A stretch of DNA of 64,000 bases, taken from contig NC_079366.1 of the NCBI RefSeq assembly GCF_021018895.1, positions 21,933,896-21,997,895 of the forward strand, read 5' to 3'. The stretch comes from Seriola aureovittata. Its lineage: Eukaryota > Chordata > Actinopteri > Carangiformes > Carangidae. The position numbers were made by a program, and so were the translations under genes. Below are positions 12,656-31,924 of this stretch, one piece after another; position 1 is the stretch's first letter, and every line of letters starts with the position of its first letter. The notes under the pieces are model-generated. The model saw only the letters and a program-made list of their open reading frames with translations, was not told the origin of the DNA and ran no database searches.

Positions 12656-13419
12656 TGTACTTTCTCAGTGATTTACCTCTTATGTATATATTTTCTATGT
12701 ATTGTATAATATAGTAAACTTAACTTAACCAACTAGCTTTGGGTTTTTGACTTTTGGTCCGTGTGTTAAATCACTTGAGAGACAGAACTAAAACACAGCT
12801 CTACACCATGTGAGTGAAATATAAACTAAAATAGCCTAATTGAGTTTTTAAAACTAGATTTTAACACAGCCCCTCTCTTGGGGCTGTACGATAAAGGATC
12901 TGTCAGTTGATGTTCCACTTTCAAAGAAATTTTCAATTCAATCAGATTATGTAGACCCGAGTAAACTTGGAACTTTTAGGGCCCCTCAAGGGTCTGGGGC
13001 AGTTAACTGCAATTTGTTAATCCAGCCTTGACTTTGTTACGTTTCACCACTGATAGTAATCCCATGTTATATACAGTCCACTGGGTGATTACATTTATGA
13101 GATAAAATGAGATAAAATACCATAAAGCCTGATAGTCTGAATAAACTCAGGAGCCCCCTCTACTACTATTGGCCACTCTACCTACTACTCGCTACCCCTC
13201 TACTGTCTGTGGTCTAATGAATGTGCAGCTGCCTATTCTGGGTTTGTGTCTGGGTTTATGTGTGTGTGTATTAGAGGGGAATCCTTACAATAAAAAAGTT
13301 AGAGGAGCTTCTTTTTATTCTTACCCATCCCCATCCTCATCATCATCATCATCACCGCCCCTCCCTCCCCCTCTTCGCACTGTTTTCCCAGATTTATTCA
13401 CGTGCAGCTCGCTCCCGCC
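12656..13419. other. Intergenic, no gene seen
   Basis: AT-rich, followed by a pyrimidine-rich stretch with TCA triplets at about 13330-13365. No exon recognised. Confidence 0.4.
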
Positions 13420-13560
13420 TTACTCAGACATTCTGTCGCCAGCGCCGTGACGTCACCTGCGCCAGGAGCCTCCTCCGCTCTAAACGGTTTCCCTCCGCCT
13501 GTACTCAAGATAATCTAGTCCCCCTCACCGCGGCAACCCTGAACTTGACTGATTAACTCG
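13420..13560 (+). promoter_or_regulatory. CpG-rich patch with palindromic CRE
   Basis: CpG density rises sharply against AT-rich flanks. It contains a full palindromic cAMP response element, TGACGTCA, at 13448-13455. This could be an upstream or alternative smad1 promoter, or a promoter of an unseen transcript. No TATA box or donor site points to one choice. Confidence 0.35.
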
Positions 13561-13810
13561 CTAAATAGTGAAAAGACTTTGAGGATTTTTTAAAATGAAA
13601 ATTTTATTATTTGATGGCATGTTTCTTTGTTAATGTTAAGTAATTACCGCATATTTAAGCTCATGCACATAAGTAATAGGCTAATATTCATGTTAAAGCC
13701 TATTTACCATAAGAAACGCCTGTAGTGAATGTTCGTGAGTAGGCTACTTTATGGTATTTTTTTAGATGCTATATTATATTTGTAGAGCCTGGTTAATTAA
13801 ATAGCAGGTG

Positions 13811-14096
13811 TATCGATAATTAACTAATCGTTTTGTTATTATTTTTAAAGAAAAAATGCCAAAAGAATTTGCTCCACTCTTCCAGCTTCTCAAATGTGGG
13901 ATTTTAATCTCTTTCTGTGTTATACATGATTATGAAGTGAAGATCTTTAGGTTTTAGATTATTAATCACAATTAAGTCACCATGGACTTTTAAGAAATTA
14001 TAACTTTTTCACTATTTTCTGACATCAAGCAACAATCAAGGAAATAATTGTCAGATTAATCAATCATGAAACCAATCATTAGTTGCAGGCTTGCAG
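13811..14096 (-). mobile_element. hAT-like MITE copy (reverse)
   Basis: Reading on the minus strand it begins CTGCAAGCCTGCAACTAATG and ends with CGATTAGTTAATTATCGATA, matching the fish element whose ends read GGGCTGCAACTAA and TAATCGATTA. The interior CCAGCTTCTCAAATGTGGGA is a family landmark. It is non-autonomous, with no transposase. Confidence 0.65.
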
Positions 14097-15179
14097 CCAT
14101 GCTTGTATAGCATTTTAACTTTTTTATTTTCTGTGTAAGTGTATTTTCATCTATAAGGACTGCTTGACATTTTAATGTAGTTAATGTAGTTTGTGTTCTG
14201 ACGTTCTCCTTTTTGTGATGGAGAATTCACATTTTTGTCTCTGTCTTGATCAGATAAAATATAACCTATTACATCACAAACTATTTTGAATTCTTCTTAA
14301 ATGTGTCACAATGGACTGATTTAGCGCACTTGTAAATGACACTTCATGTCCTCTGCTGCCACTGCTGCACTGCCTGACTGCTATTTTCATGCATTATCAT
14401 GCATTATTGATGAGATGGTCTGAAGACCTGTTGGAAGTTTCACTCTTGACATTGCAAAATTATGCCTCCATATACCCACCACAGGAAAGACCTGTGTCAT
14501 GTCTGAGCTGGTTGTGTGTATGTGCGTTACTGTCTTGAGGTGGGAAGTTGAAATGATGGCATGTGTAAGCATGTTCCTGTGCTTACGCTGTTCTTGGACA
14601 CTTTTGTTCTCTTGACAACATAAATAGTGCTTATCATATCACAATCAAAGCAAAGCTGGAACTAAGAGAAAGGCTAAATGTGGTGCAGTTCAGGCGTTCA
14701 CAACAGATAAGCCTACACCTCAGAGTTGTTTTTTCAGTTTAAACTACTGTAAGAGCTTACTGTCCAAAGTTTGAAGAACTCTTAAATTTAGTAAGAATAG
14801 AGAAGAATGACTGAATGTTTCTAAATGGGCCATTTCACAGTTTGAAGTTACATAGCCTGTGTTTGAGACTGATTGTCTGGTAGGCTAATTAATGTTTTGT
14901 ACTATTTAAGATGATTTTGTTGTATTTGAAGAGGGTTGAGGGTCCATACTTTGCATGGAACCTCTGAAATGAAGAGACCCCCTTTCTCCTTTCCTTCTCT
15001 CAAACAAGCAACATTTCACCCCACTGCAACCAGCAGTTTTTGCAGCAACAAACTCAGACATCTGAAAAGAAACTCTCCTTCTAAATTAGCGAGAGAAAAA
15101 CGCATTGTTCCACAGTTACGTAATCCATTTCCACACGGTGAATGAAGATATTAGACGTGTGAAAAGTAGGTCTTGTTAT
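14097..15179. other. Non-coding, upstream flank of candidate smad1 exon 1
   Basis: No exon recognised. Reading frames here lack domains. The right end would contain the core promoter if the exon at 15180-15338 is real; no TATA box is obvious. Confidence 0.35.
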
Positions 15180-15338
15180 TGTCGGGACTGCATCCCGCGG
15201 CGTGATACTGGCGCTCAGCGGAGGGTGAGACGGCTCCGCGACTCACTGACGCCAGGCCGAGCAGACCGAAGGCAGGCAGAGAGAGTACACAGGAGGAGAC
15301 AGAGATAGAGAGAGAGGGGGCTGCAGTGAAAGAAAAAG
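15180..15338 (+). promoter_or_regulatory. smad1: Candidate smad1 non-coding first exon
   Basis: CpG-rich sequence (CCCGCGGCG, CTCCGCGACTC) that becomes purine-rich and ends at a good donor, AAAAAG|GTACTG, with GT at 15339-15340. Vertebrate SMAD1 has a 5' non-coding exon in a CpG island well upstream of the coding exons, and the next upstream acceptor seen for smad1 is at 23338-23339. Joining them would leave an 8-kb first intron. The start of transcription is not determined, and no RNA evidence is available. Confidence 0.4.
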
Positions 15339-15949
15339 GTACTGTAAACTTTTGTTTTCGTTTATAACATGCTAAATGAAAAGTTTGTTTGTCTGTATTT
15401 TCTCTCGTAACAGTGTGCATGGCCACTGTTGTAAGGAAGTAGATCCAAACGGGTCACCAACTCAACAATGTATCTACTTGGCAGCTTCAAACTTTTTTTT
15501 TTCTTCCTTTTACTCCCAGTATCAGACTGGGGTTTCAAATTTAGCCACATTTGCATGAAGGTGTAAACTAATTTCCCAGGCTACGTGTTAAAAACAAATG
15601 TTTTGATAAAGAACTATCGTAATCTTGTAGTAATGTAAGCTAACTTACTGTATATTGTGTCAAAACTAAGTTCCAGTAAGAATGCTGTAGAAAGGCTGCT
15701 TTGAACACTTAAAAGCACCATCAGCTGTGTTTAAGTCACCCTGAAGCATGCATCAGTACAAGCATATGTAAGTGTAAACTATGTGGTGGCTTCAGCAGGG
15801 AATATGGGTTATTCTGCTGCTGTTAAACACATGGTGTAGGGCGTTAAGCTACAGGATGTGGAATGGTAGGTTATTTCTTTGTGTTAAGCATTTTCTAAAA
15901 TAATAAATGTTAATCAGTGGTGAAAATTTACCATCACAACTTCCTTAAG

Positions 15950-16186
15950 TCTAAGATGATGTCTTCAGGTTGCCTGATTTGTATGTCCAACTGTCTAAAA
16001 CCAAAAGATATTGAATATGTAACGATATAAAACCATGATCAGCAAATGCTGACATTTTGAGAAGCAAGAAACAGCAGATAATTAGCATTTGTACTAGAAA
16101 AAAGGACATAAATTGTTAAAAATTCAAAATTGTTGATTCATTTTCTGACAGTCAGCTAATCGATTAACTAATCATTTCAACTCTTT
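15950..16186 (+). mobile_element. hAT-like MITE copy (forward)
   Basis: Landmarks are AAGATGATGTCTTCAGGTTG, CCAAAAGATATTGAATATG, and the end CAGCTAATCGATTAACTAAT followed by CATTTCAACTC. This is the same family as the copies at 13811 and 39713. The 5' end is not clear. Confidence 0.55.
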
Positions 16187-18283
16187 GCCATATGATAGTG
16201 GTTTAGTGGTAAACACATGGTTTACTTCTTTTTGGCTTGTTAAACTACAGGAAATGGATTGTTGGGTGGCTTTTTTTTAGCTTTCACATGTTAATGATCA
16301 ATTTTTTGATGCTACTAATTAGTGTATTATGAATAAGGAAGTATATATGCAGTATATTACCCCACACTGGTTACAAATCCACATGCCAGTCTCTTACATA
16401 TTGTTGGTTTCCTTTCTCTACTGTCTTCTGGCTGCTGCAGACTCACTGAGGCTATTTCAACTGGTGCATTGGAGTGCTTCACAGGACATGTGTCCCATGT
16501 GTGTGTTTGTAGTTATGTCAATGTGTTTATGAATCTGTTTGTCTGTGTAAGTGTTTATGTGAGAGAGGGACAAAGGGGGAGAGAGAGAGAGACTAAGAGA
16601 GAGACGTACAGCAGCTAAGGCTAGATCTCTTGACATTATTGAAGATGACATATCAGATTACCTAAAGGACAGGAATTTGTCCTTGTCCGTGATTTACTTC
16701 CATTTGTTTTATTGTTCTGTGTTGTCAAGGTATGCAGCTTTAAATTCTGTATGAAATAAAACAAATGGTGTTCCTATAGGACTGAAATGAGGATGACGGC
16801 TCTTTATTAAATGGATATGCAGATATGATTGGCTTTTATGAGCGTAATTCCCTTTTTTATACATGCAAATCATAGCATAAACAATTTATTTGCCTCGGTA
16901 TACCTCAGTCAAACATTAGTCTTATTAATGCCTATCTATATAGCTATCTATAATCATAGCAAAGGTAAAAACTACTCAACTACAAGGTGTAAATATAGGT
17001 TAGCAGCATTCCTGTATCCAGAGAGTCAGTCACAACAGTAGTGAGCAACGTCAAAACCCTCCCGTTTGTCTGTACGGTCAGGACAACATAGCCTGCCATG
17101 TGTCGGGGTGAGGTGTCCACCCTAACACAACACTAACCCAACACTGAGTGCCAAGCATGGTTGACATAGCTGCTTGAAACCCCATGTGTTTGCTAGTTAT
17201 GTCTACAGTCATGTGTGGACTGCTATGTCTGGGACATAAAGAATCTGATCCCAGTACAGCCCCACTAGGTCTGGACAATACTGACCACACAGAGTTTTTT
17301 TTATAGTGTTTTCCGTATGGTACATGAAGTGATGTGGTAGCTGGTTTCCATTCACTTGTGTTATAGTGAAATCTTTACTAGGCCAGGGCTGTGGATGTAT
17401 TGGTGTTTGTGAAGAAAAGTGACCCCAGTGAGTTTAAGGAGCCTGTCAGGTCAATGCCATGTCTAGCCTGTAAGGGCACTTCATGTCTGACTGTGGTTAT
17501 TTCAGGCTTTGCTCTTTGTATGACTGTGGCAAAAATCTGCATAGTCTGGCCATTGAACCTCAATACTTTTCTCAAACAGGACGAGCTGACGTATCAGCCA
17601 GTGTTAGGTTATTGGAGATATGTTATTGTACATGTTTGCCAATGATTATAAAGAAATTGCAGTTAAAATGACATGGTCATTACATATTGTACTCACAATT
17701 TTTTCATAACAAAATTAAAGGAATCCCTTTTTAAAAAATGGGTTTTCGTTGTAGCACTGAGTGTCAAAAATTGTCAAATGCTAAAAGCTGGCATCAAACT
17801 ACAGATCAGATTTGCAATCCTTTGTGAACATTTTTTGATCAGATAGTCCCTGGTTTAAAGTAATATTTAGCCAATTTCAGAATATTTTATACAGGCAAGG
17901 GTCATTTACAGTTACCAACTAATTATTCAATCAATTGTTTATATTTGTCAAAGTAAGGAATTGGAAAAATTATTGTTTTGGTGTCTGCACTGGAACTCAC
18001 TATCATAATAATCAAAATTTCAGACCTGACTCAGCCCTTATTTTATTGCTGATAAGATAAGTCAGTTTTTTCAGTGGCTAGGAATAAAGGCAAAGGGATA
18101 TTGAACTTTGCCGTAGCTGTTTTTCCAATGATGCTTTCATACCTCATGGCTGAATTGCCATGATTTCTATTTGTGAAAAGGCATATATTGCATCCTTGTA
18201 GTGTCACTATTTACTCAGTAATGACTCTTGAAGGCACTTAATCCAGAAGTGCTCAGTGAAGAGACAAGATATACGAGTGTTCT
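16187..18283. other. Putative smad1 intron 1, no exon seen
   Basis: No supported exon. A GA-rich microsatellite lies at 16560-16605. Open frames at 17378-17645 overlap on both strands and have no domain. Confidence 0.4.
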
Positions 18284-18422
18284 CAATCTCTCTCTCTCCA
18301 AAACACTCACTCTGTCTTAGATCTCTGGCTTTGCAGTCACTCTCTCCCTCTCTCTCCCTCTCTGCACCATTCCTCCTTTCTCTTTTTCTCTCTCTCTTTA
18401 TCTCTCTCTCTCTCTCTCTTCC
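18284..18422. repeat. (TC)n-rich microsatellite
   Basis: Pyrimidine tract of CTCTCT units with interruptions, densest at 18340-18420. The TC-encoded open frames on both strands here are artefacts. Confidence 0.85.
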
Positions 18423-18924
18423 TGCACTCCTCTGTTTATAGCCAGTGACTCCATTGAGCGGGGGGCTAATGGAGGCCCCATCCAGGACCCTGCTGATAAA
18501 TAATGTAGCTTCTTTATAATGCTCCGTCCCTGGGGAGGGTCCAGAGAGCATCATTACTGCCTCCTCATCCTACACAGCCCAGGCCTAAATTGATTAACAG
18601 ACACTGGAGCGGTGCAAAATGATCCATGGGGCTAGTGTAGTGGCTAACAGCTCGCACCAGGTGGGTCAAAGCCTCCGCCTGTCAGTGTCGCATGATCCCA
18701 CTCTGTGCTCCCATTAGCCTCAGATGGGCTAACTGATGGCCATAACAAGGCACCCTTAACACAACAGTGAGACAGTGTTGCTTGGACTCGGCTGAAGGGA
18801 ATGTTGAGGGTTTGTCAGGGGGGCAAAATTGCCAAAAATCTATCAGTTTCCGCTTGTCACTTGTGAGGATTTGGTGGTTTTCTTTGTCTAGTGTGACTGT
18901 ACTCTGAATATCTTTGGTTTTTAG
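18423..18924. other. Putative smad1 intron 1, nothing recognised
   Basis: Fairly GC-balanced unique sequence. It could be an intronic conserved element, but no exon or motif decides this. Confidence 0.3.
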
Positions 18925-19140
18925 ACTTTTTGACACGATTAATTAAGGAAATAATGAGCAGATTAAATAATGAAAGTAAGCATTAGTTGCAGGCCTAGAC
19001 CAATTAGTTATTTAAGTTAATCAGCCAATTCACTGGTTTTAGCTTCTCAAATGTGATGCTGCTTTTTCTGTTTTATAAATGAAATTAAATACATTTGTGT
19101 GGACAAAACAAGCAATTTGAAGATGTCACCTTGGGAAGTT
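18925..19140 (-). mobile_element. Two adjoining hAT-like MITE fragments
   Basis: One fragment ends at about 18995 with CATTAGTTGCAGGCCTAG, and a second follows immediately with TTAGCTTCTCAAATGTGATG, GTGTGGACAAAACAAGCAAT and TTGAAGATGTCACCTTGGGA. Both are in minus orientation. The abutting pieces suggest a rearranged or nested insertion. Confidence 0.55.
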
Positions 19141-21125
19141 GTAAGGGGATTTTTCACAGATTTTTGACAGCTGTTTTTCCAGTTGGAAAACAACTGAGCC
19201 AATCAGAGGTTTGTAGGTGGGATTAAGAATCAGGATGTCATCTTCTTGGACCAGAGTCAGAAAAATAGCTTTGTCCATAAAAAAAAAAAAAAAAATAGCT
19301 CCACGAAGATGGAAACAAGAATTGATGAGATCAGTGCAGCTGTACAGTTTGTTGCTTGTCAGTTCACAGAAATCTGCATTTTGCCTGCAATATTAACGTC
19401 TCTTAACTGCTAACAGAAATCAGCTAATATTAACACAACTGAGACTCAAACTACTGAATGAAAGATCTTTCACAAAGTGTGTGCCAGAATTTTCTCTGAA
19501 GAGCTTTTACTTTTCATTTTGATTAGATTTAAAACAAACGTACTGTATTCACTATATATTTCTTAAGACAATCTTCAAAACTGCCTCCATGTGAACACAA
19601 ATTTTATAAATAGTATAAAGTTTCAGGGAATGATTCTGAAATCTGGTGCTCAAAAACGCAAACATGCGCACATCCCAGTCTATGCATAGGTATAGGAACA
19701 GGGAGACACAATGGCGCCTTTATGTTTTGACTGCCTCACAGACAACTGTAAACTAGCATTGTCCAAAGAAGCAGCACAAAGACATATCAGACCCTTTAAA
19801 TAAGCATGTGGTCAGGCCATCAGTCAGATGTTACTAACTGTCATGGTTGGAAATATCCAAGAGATATGGTCTCCAGCTGCAGCTAAATGACAGCAGAGGA
19901 TTGTGAAGCCTGCTCCAAATGTAACAGTACAGAACTTTCTGGAATCTTCCATCTGAAATGGATTAAAGCTCGTCTTTGTGTGTTAGTCCTGAACTTGTGC
20001 TGATAGTGCTAGCTGTCACTGAGAGGCCATCAAAGCAGCTCTGTGGCTGGAAGTGGATCAAAACGACTCCCTCTGTGTCTGGGTGGTGACCCTGATACAA
20101 ACGTGATGTTTCTGTTTTTGCCTTTATGAACTATATGTTTTATTGTTATGCTCCACATTCAGCTCTGAATTCTGTGTTTTGCTTTGTGCGAAGATGTGCT
20201 CTGAGTCAGTTTTGCAAAAGACACTGTCAAGGTCGCTGTATAGTGGTGCATCAGATTTTAGAGATTCCCCCCATAATACTCAATTTAAAATCAAGTGATC
20301 TGATGAAATCTACAACCTATAACAGTAGCCAGCCAGCACCAATAATGGGTAGGACTTTTCTGGGACCAACAGACATGTGTCGAAAGTAGGTATCAAACGT
20401 CTGGTCAGATTTACAATCTTGTTTACTGTGTCTTTGACCAGATGTTTCCTGATTTAAATTTTAAAAAGTAAGCCTTCTCTGTTAAATGCAAAAAGGTGTT
20501 ATCTAGTATGTTTTGTTTGTTCATTTTTTTCAAATATATGTATTATATAACATGTTGTATGAAAATGTTGCCATTTGCCTATTTCTGGGTGTTTTTATCC
20601 ATTTACGTTTCTGTCTCCTATCTCTCTCAAGTCACCATTCAATGTAGTGTAGGCCTTCAACATAAAAAAGTGAAAAAAAAGACCCTGAGAAATTGTGATG
20701 GAAATTTGTCTGAGTCCTTCTTTTTGTATCAATATCCATCACTTATATAGGGAGTCGTTTGTATATGAAGTTTGAGAAATCCAGCTACTTCAATGACTGA
20801 ACACCTATGACATTTCTGACCCTTTCTCCCCCATTTTAACTGTTTTACTACAAATGAAAGAAAGAGGTCAGAGTTGGCCAGTTAAGGAAACCATTTTCTC
20901 TCCTACCCCCCATCTGAAGAAAATCCTGCTGTTCTCAGCAAGAGGAAGTGATGTCGCTGCTGTGCTGGAGATGACAGATATGAAGACATAACTACGCAGC
21001 CTGTTTCCTGCCTCTCTGATGGTGGAGAATAGTAGTCTTATGATGCTATAGCAGGGTGTGATATCATAGTTGGGTCTTGAGACACAAGAGAAATCAGTTT
21101 TGAAATATGATTTTCCTTATTCTCT
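19141..21125. other. Putative smad1 intron 1, no exon seen
   Basis: No exon recognised. A poly-A run at 19278-19295 marks a likely retroposon end. Confidence 0.4.

Positions 21126-21153
<28 letters not shown>
21126..21153. repeat. (CA)n microsatellite
   Basis: About 14 CA units. Confidence 0.95.
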
Positions 21154-21157
<4 letters not shown>

Positions 21158-21316
21158 GACACACCCCCGCCCACTCATATGTCTCTCCCTCATTTGTTAG
21201 TGGTTCAGCGTCACTTTTGATTAGCCCGTTGCAACTTGCAGTTTTCCAGTGAGTGTAGTGGTTGGCAGTAGTAAGTGCGTCCACAACACACATGCATTGT
21301 AAACAGCACCTGTTCA

Positions 21317-21342
21317 CCCCCCCCCCCCCCCCCCCCCCCCCC
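21317..21342. repeat. Poly-C tract, 26 bases
   Basis: Uninterrupted run of 26 C. The minus strand is a 26-base G run that could stack into G-quadruplexes. Its length may be unreliable because such runs sequence poorly. Confidence 0.95.
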
Positions 21343-21949
21343 AGTTGTCAGTGTGATACAGCCTACACATGCAGTAGCTGACAAAGATAGAAATTGCTAT
21401 TCATCCCATAATCTGAAGGGCCAAGAATAACTACAGAGCAGTCTTAATGATGTATTTGTTCCTGCGCGTAGGAAATCCAATATACTGCAGGCTTTACTGT
21501 CAGAGAGTGATGCATCCTCACCCGTGAGTCAGTACAGATAAAAGGTGGAGAATTTCTGACAACCTGTTTATTTGAATCTGGGATTGCATCTGAACATTTA
21601 TGTGCAGCCAAACCTCAACCGTAACTATGTTTTATCTCCCTAATTGCATTCAGAAAAACTTGAAAAGAAGGTTGAACTGGAAGAGCTCAATGCACTCTTG
21701 TTTTCCCTTTTAACAGCTAGAATGCGTGCACCTCCTGGCTACTGAATTGCTCCTGTGGGACTCAAGTGAATGGGCACATTTATCCTGGGGTCCACATGCA
21801 CTTCCTTTTTATTGTCCCACACATTGCCAGATTCCTGCCCAGTACCAGTGTTTGTTGGTTGGTGGTGTTAAAGCTTTAGAGAACATTTGCCTCAGCAGGC
21901 TGCCCATTGAAAGTCTCCTTCCTCTGAAATTTAAAAGACTCTTCATATC
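21343..21949. other. Putative smad1 intron 1, nothing recognised
   Basis: No exon, RNA gene or clear repeat seen. Confidence 0.35.
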
Positions 21950-22770
21950 TTCCATATAATTGACTAATGGTTTGCAGTTATATCAAGTCAAACTATAAGA
22001 AGGCAATAAGTAAAGTCAATTATTTGCAAGAAGCTTAAAAATGTTCATAATTGATTAATTGTTTAAGTCACTTTGAAGCAGAAATACTAAAAATTAACTG
22101 GCTCCAGACGGATAATGAAAATAATTAATTTTAATTAACAAATTGATTAAGGTATGATTTCATAGTTATTATATTTGATTGTTCATGTTATTGTGGTCAT
22201 GCTCTGCATATTGATGAGTGAACGTGAAGTAGCACAATCATAACTTCTGAAAAAACTTAACTAAATCTGGTGTTAATAAATCTTTTGTCATGAAATTAAT
22301 TGACTATTATTTTGATATAAGATCACTTGTAAGTTGCTCTGGATAAAAGTGCCTGCCAAATGACTAAATGTAAGAGTAAGATTAATTGTTCAGGTCATTT
22401 ATCAGCTAACAGTGTCGAACATTTGCTGGCTGTAGCTTCTCAGATGTGAGGGTTTGTTTCCTTTCACTGTTTTATGAAATGTTATTGTATGTGGATGTGG
22501 GAAATTGTAAATTGTAATTATTTGAATTGATTATTTGAAACATGGATTAATTGATAATGAACATTTCCTACTAAAGCTGAACAAATTGGTTTGTTAAAGT
22601 ATAGATATATAATTGACAGAAATTTACATCACAGTAAAATGGATATTTGTTCTGTGATGGTCAGAAAAAAGGAAAAACTAAGAACTCATAAGAAAAAAGG
22701 CAATTTGAAGACGTTACTTTGGACCCTTTCTTTTATGACATGTTATGGCCGAAACAATTACTTAATTGAG
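21950..22770. mobile_element. Cluster of decayed MITEs and a retroposon tail
   Basis: AT-rich with many TTAATTGATTAA-type words at the ends of the hAT-like family. The interior landmarks TGGCTGTAGCTTCTCAGATG (about 22426) and GGCAATTTGAAGACGTTACT (about 22700) are present. Between them, at 22332-22372, TTGCTCTGGATAAAAGTGCC and TGCCAAATGACTAAATGTAA match the tail of L2-tailed fish SINEs. Boundaries are approximate. Confidence 0.5.
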
Positions 22771-23339
22771 AAAACGATGACGAGTATAGTAGATGCACTA
22801 ATGTTGAAGGGTTAAGTTGCGGATAGATTTTAGCTACCATAAGAAATACATGTTGAAGAAATGACCAGGATGACAGATTTAACCCCCCAAAGAGTGAATC
22901 AGGTGTTAAACCTGCAGGCCAAATTCATATAGGTTGTGTCAGCTGCATACTTTACGCAAAGTAATTTGCTGTAAATGATTTAAGCGAGTGGTGGTAATGT
23001 GACAAGCCATACGGACAGGAAGCTATCTGCAGAATGTCTAGTTGGGACTTATGTTCACAGGAGGGCGTCTGTTGTGACTCCTCTGCCAGTTTCCCTGAAG
23101 CCATGACTGACATGGCTGTAACAACTATAACTGACATCATCACCTCATCAAGGATTTTCCTGGTGAGACATCAGCGTGAATGAAGTATAAGGAGAAGAGG
23201 TCAATGTTCACCTTAGTTGCAGTAACTTTGTGAGGGAGAGGACACTGCCGGCTGAGCTGATCTGTAGAATCGTGTTTGAAATCTCTTTTGAAGGAGATTT
23301 TAACTCACAGATGCTTACCTGCCTCTCCTTTTCTTTTAG
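22771..23339. other. Intron upstream of smad1 exon 2
   Basis: Ends in a strong pyrimidine tract, CCTCTCCTTTTCTTTTAG, the acceptor of the first coding smad1 exon. Nothing else was recognised. Confidence 0.6.
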
Positions 23340-29906
<6,567 letters not shown>

Positions 29907-31352
29907 GCTTCAATGTCCTCAGCCCTGTGGCTGTCCATACCCCAGCATTTTGGTATAAGTAGCAAGAATAGGGGCTAACTGGTCCCAGACTGGTTTGTGG
30001 TTCAGTCAATAACTGATAGAGGTTTAGACTAAAACATTGGCTGATCTGGGACCTCAAGGGTCGGGTGGGTTGTTAAATAGGTTGGTTTGTTCTCTACTTG
30101 AAGGACGTCTGAATTGGGCACATTTACAGACTGGGAGAGGAGTAAGTAAAGTGAGCGTGATGAAACTGGAAGATACTTGATCTTTGTGACCAACTGTAAT
30201 AATTAGACCATCACACTCATCATGACGCAAGTATCCTCCCTGATCTTGCTCCCACAACGTCTCTTTTTCATTGTTCTATTATTCTGACTCATAACTAGTT
30301 TGCATCTAAATATTCCCTCAAAAATCCAGATATACGTGTGTAGTTAAAAGAACTATGGGACATTCCAGGTCACCGAAATTGCAGTTAGCAGCTGTTTTCT
30401 GTCTGACTGTAATGAGGCTGGCATGAAATGTACTTACGACATGTACAAAGTTAGCAGGGACTTGGAGGATGATGAGTATGACTGAAAATTTTAATCATCT
30501 CCAGACACTTAAACTAGTATGCTGTTTCCTCTAAGTGTTTTTTTTTAGGTTAATAAATTAAAGCAGTGCAAAGTTATTATAATGAAATCCCATATCACAA
30601 ATCATGAAAAATAATATGAGGGCAAATTAAGGGGAGTTTTAGAGTTTAGGGTGGGGTTTAGTGTGGGGCATGGCACTAAAAGGGCATTTCTGACATAAAA
30701 GACTAATGTTTAAATGTTGCTCATCTTGTGTTACACTCGTGTTTCAAATGACTTTAAAAAAAAAAAAAGAAATAGTGTTTAGATATATTCACTATTAGAA
30801 TATGTGCTGTGCAGTCTGGTTTTGCGAAGCATAGTTTGGTTAGAGTAGTGCTACACATTTACGACTGGTAGCTAAACATCACATGAAGCAGAGGCAAATA
30901 CAAGTGCAGTTTAGTTTGTCCTTTGCTGTATACTCTGCAGCAAAATCAAATGTGTCAAATACAGAGTCACATTGAGGACATAAATATTTCAGTGACTGTG
31001 CTTCTTTCTCTTATTACATTGACTGAGCAAAACTTGTTAAATGACTGTTATGGGAAAATGTTGAGTATTCAAATTTAAATTGTTGACTGAGAAAAGGGTA
31101 TCAGTTCCTGATGTCCCAAGATGATTTTTTTTTTTTTTATAAAATGCAGATTTTGTCATTCAATTCTTTTATGCTTTGAGCAGTTCTTTGCTATTAAACT
31201 GTTATACTCTTTACATTCTTTTTGTATTTTTGAACATTTTCTGTTTTTGTCTGCACTTTTGTTTTTGTTTTTTTTCTCTCCTGCTCAGTAAAGCTCCCAG
31301 AAAAGCAGTTTTATTCCATGAATATCAAGTCTCTACTGGAAGATTCAATAAA
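29907..31352 (+). other. smad1: smad1 3' UTR (end not certain)
   Basis: Two AATAAA signals follow the stop: 30552-30557 and 31347-31352. The second is followed at 31411-31455 by a TG-rich stretch typical downstream of a cleavage site. Both could be used. No other gene is seen here. Confidence 0.55.
31347..31352 (+). terminator. smad1: Distal smad1 polyadenylation signal
   Basis: AATAAA with a GT-rich downstream element. A proximal alternative is at 30552-30557. Confidence 0.5.
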
Positions 31353-31527
31353 TTTGTTTCATTACTTGCAACATGTCTCTTTTATGAACACTGTGTCAGG
31401 ATATGCGTTTGTGCTTGTGTGTGTATGTTTGTGTGTCTTTATGTCCGTCTGTGTAATTAAAGGCCACCCATGGTAAGAAAATACGTGTCATGCTATTGTC
31501 AGGAACTTTCAAAAACATCAACCACTC

Positions 31528-31541
31528 TGAGAGAGAGAGAG

Positions 31542-31585
<44 letters not shown>

Positions 31586-31590
31586 TGTGT

Positions 31591-31660
<70 letters not shown>
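31528..31660. repeat. Compound (GA)n(GT)n microsatellite
   Basis: About eight GA units run directly into more than 50 GT units, with two TCTG interruptions at about 31583 and 31593. All open frames over it are artefacts. Confidence 0.97.
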
Positions 31661-31661
<1 letters not shown>

Positions 31662-31924
31662 AGTAGACCTTCAATTAGAGAGGCACAACAATTACAAGTG
31701 CATCTGAAAGCCGACTGCACTAATGTTGAGCATAATTGCATTTTCCAGTAAGTTGCATGAAAAGGCATAAAATCATGTGTTTTCCTTTGTTTTATGGGAC
31801 ACATTGTGACAGCACTGAAGCAGTCAGAGCAATCTTACAGGAAGCTCCCCTGGAAATCGATGACTGAAATATGTGTGTGTGTGTGTATTTTTCTGCGTGC
31901 AGGAGTCTTATTCGACTGTACATG

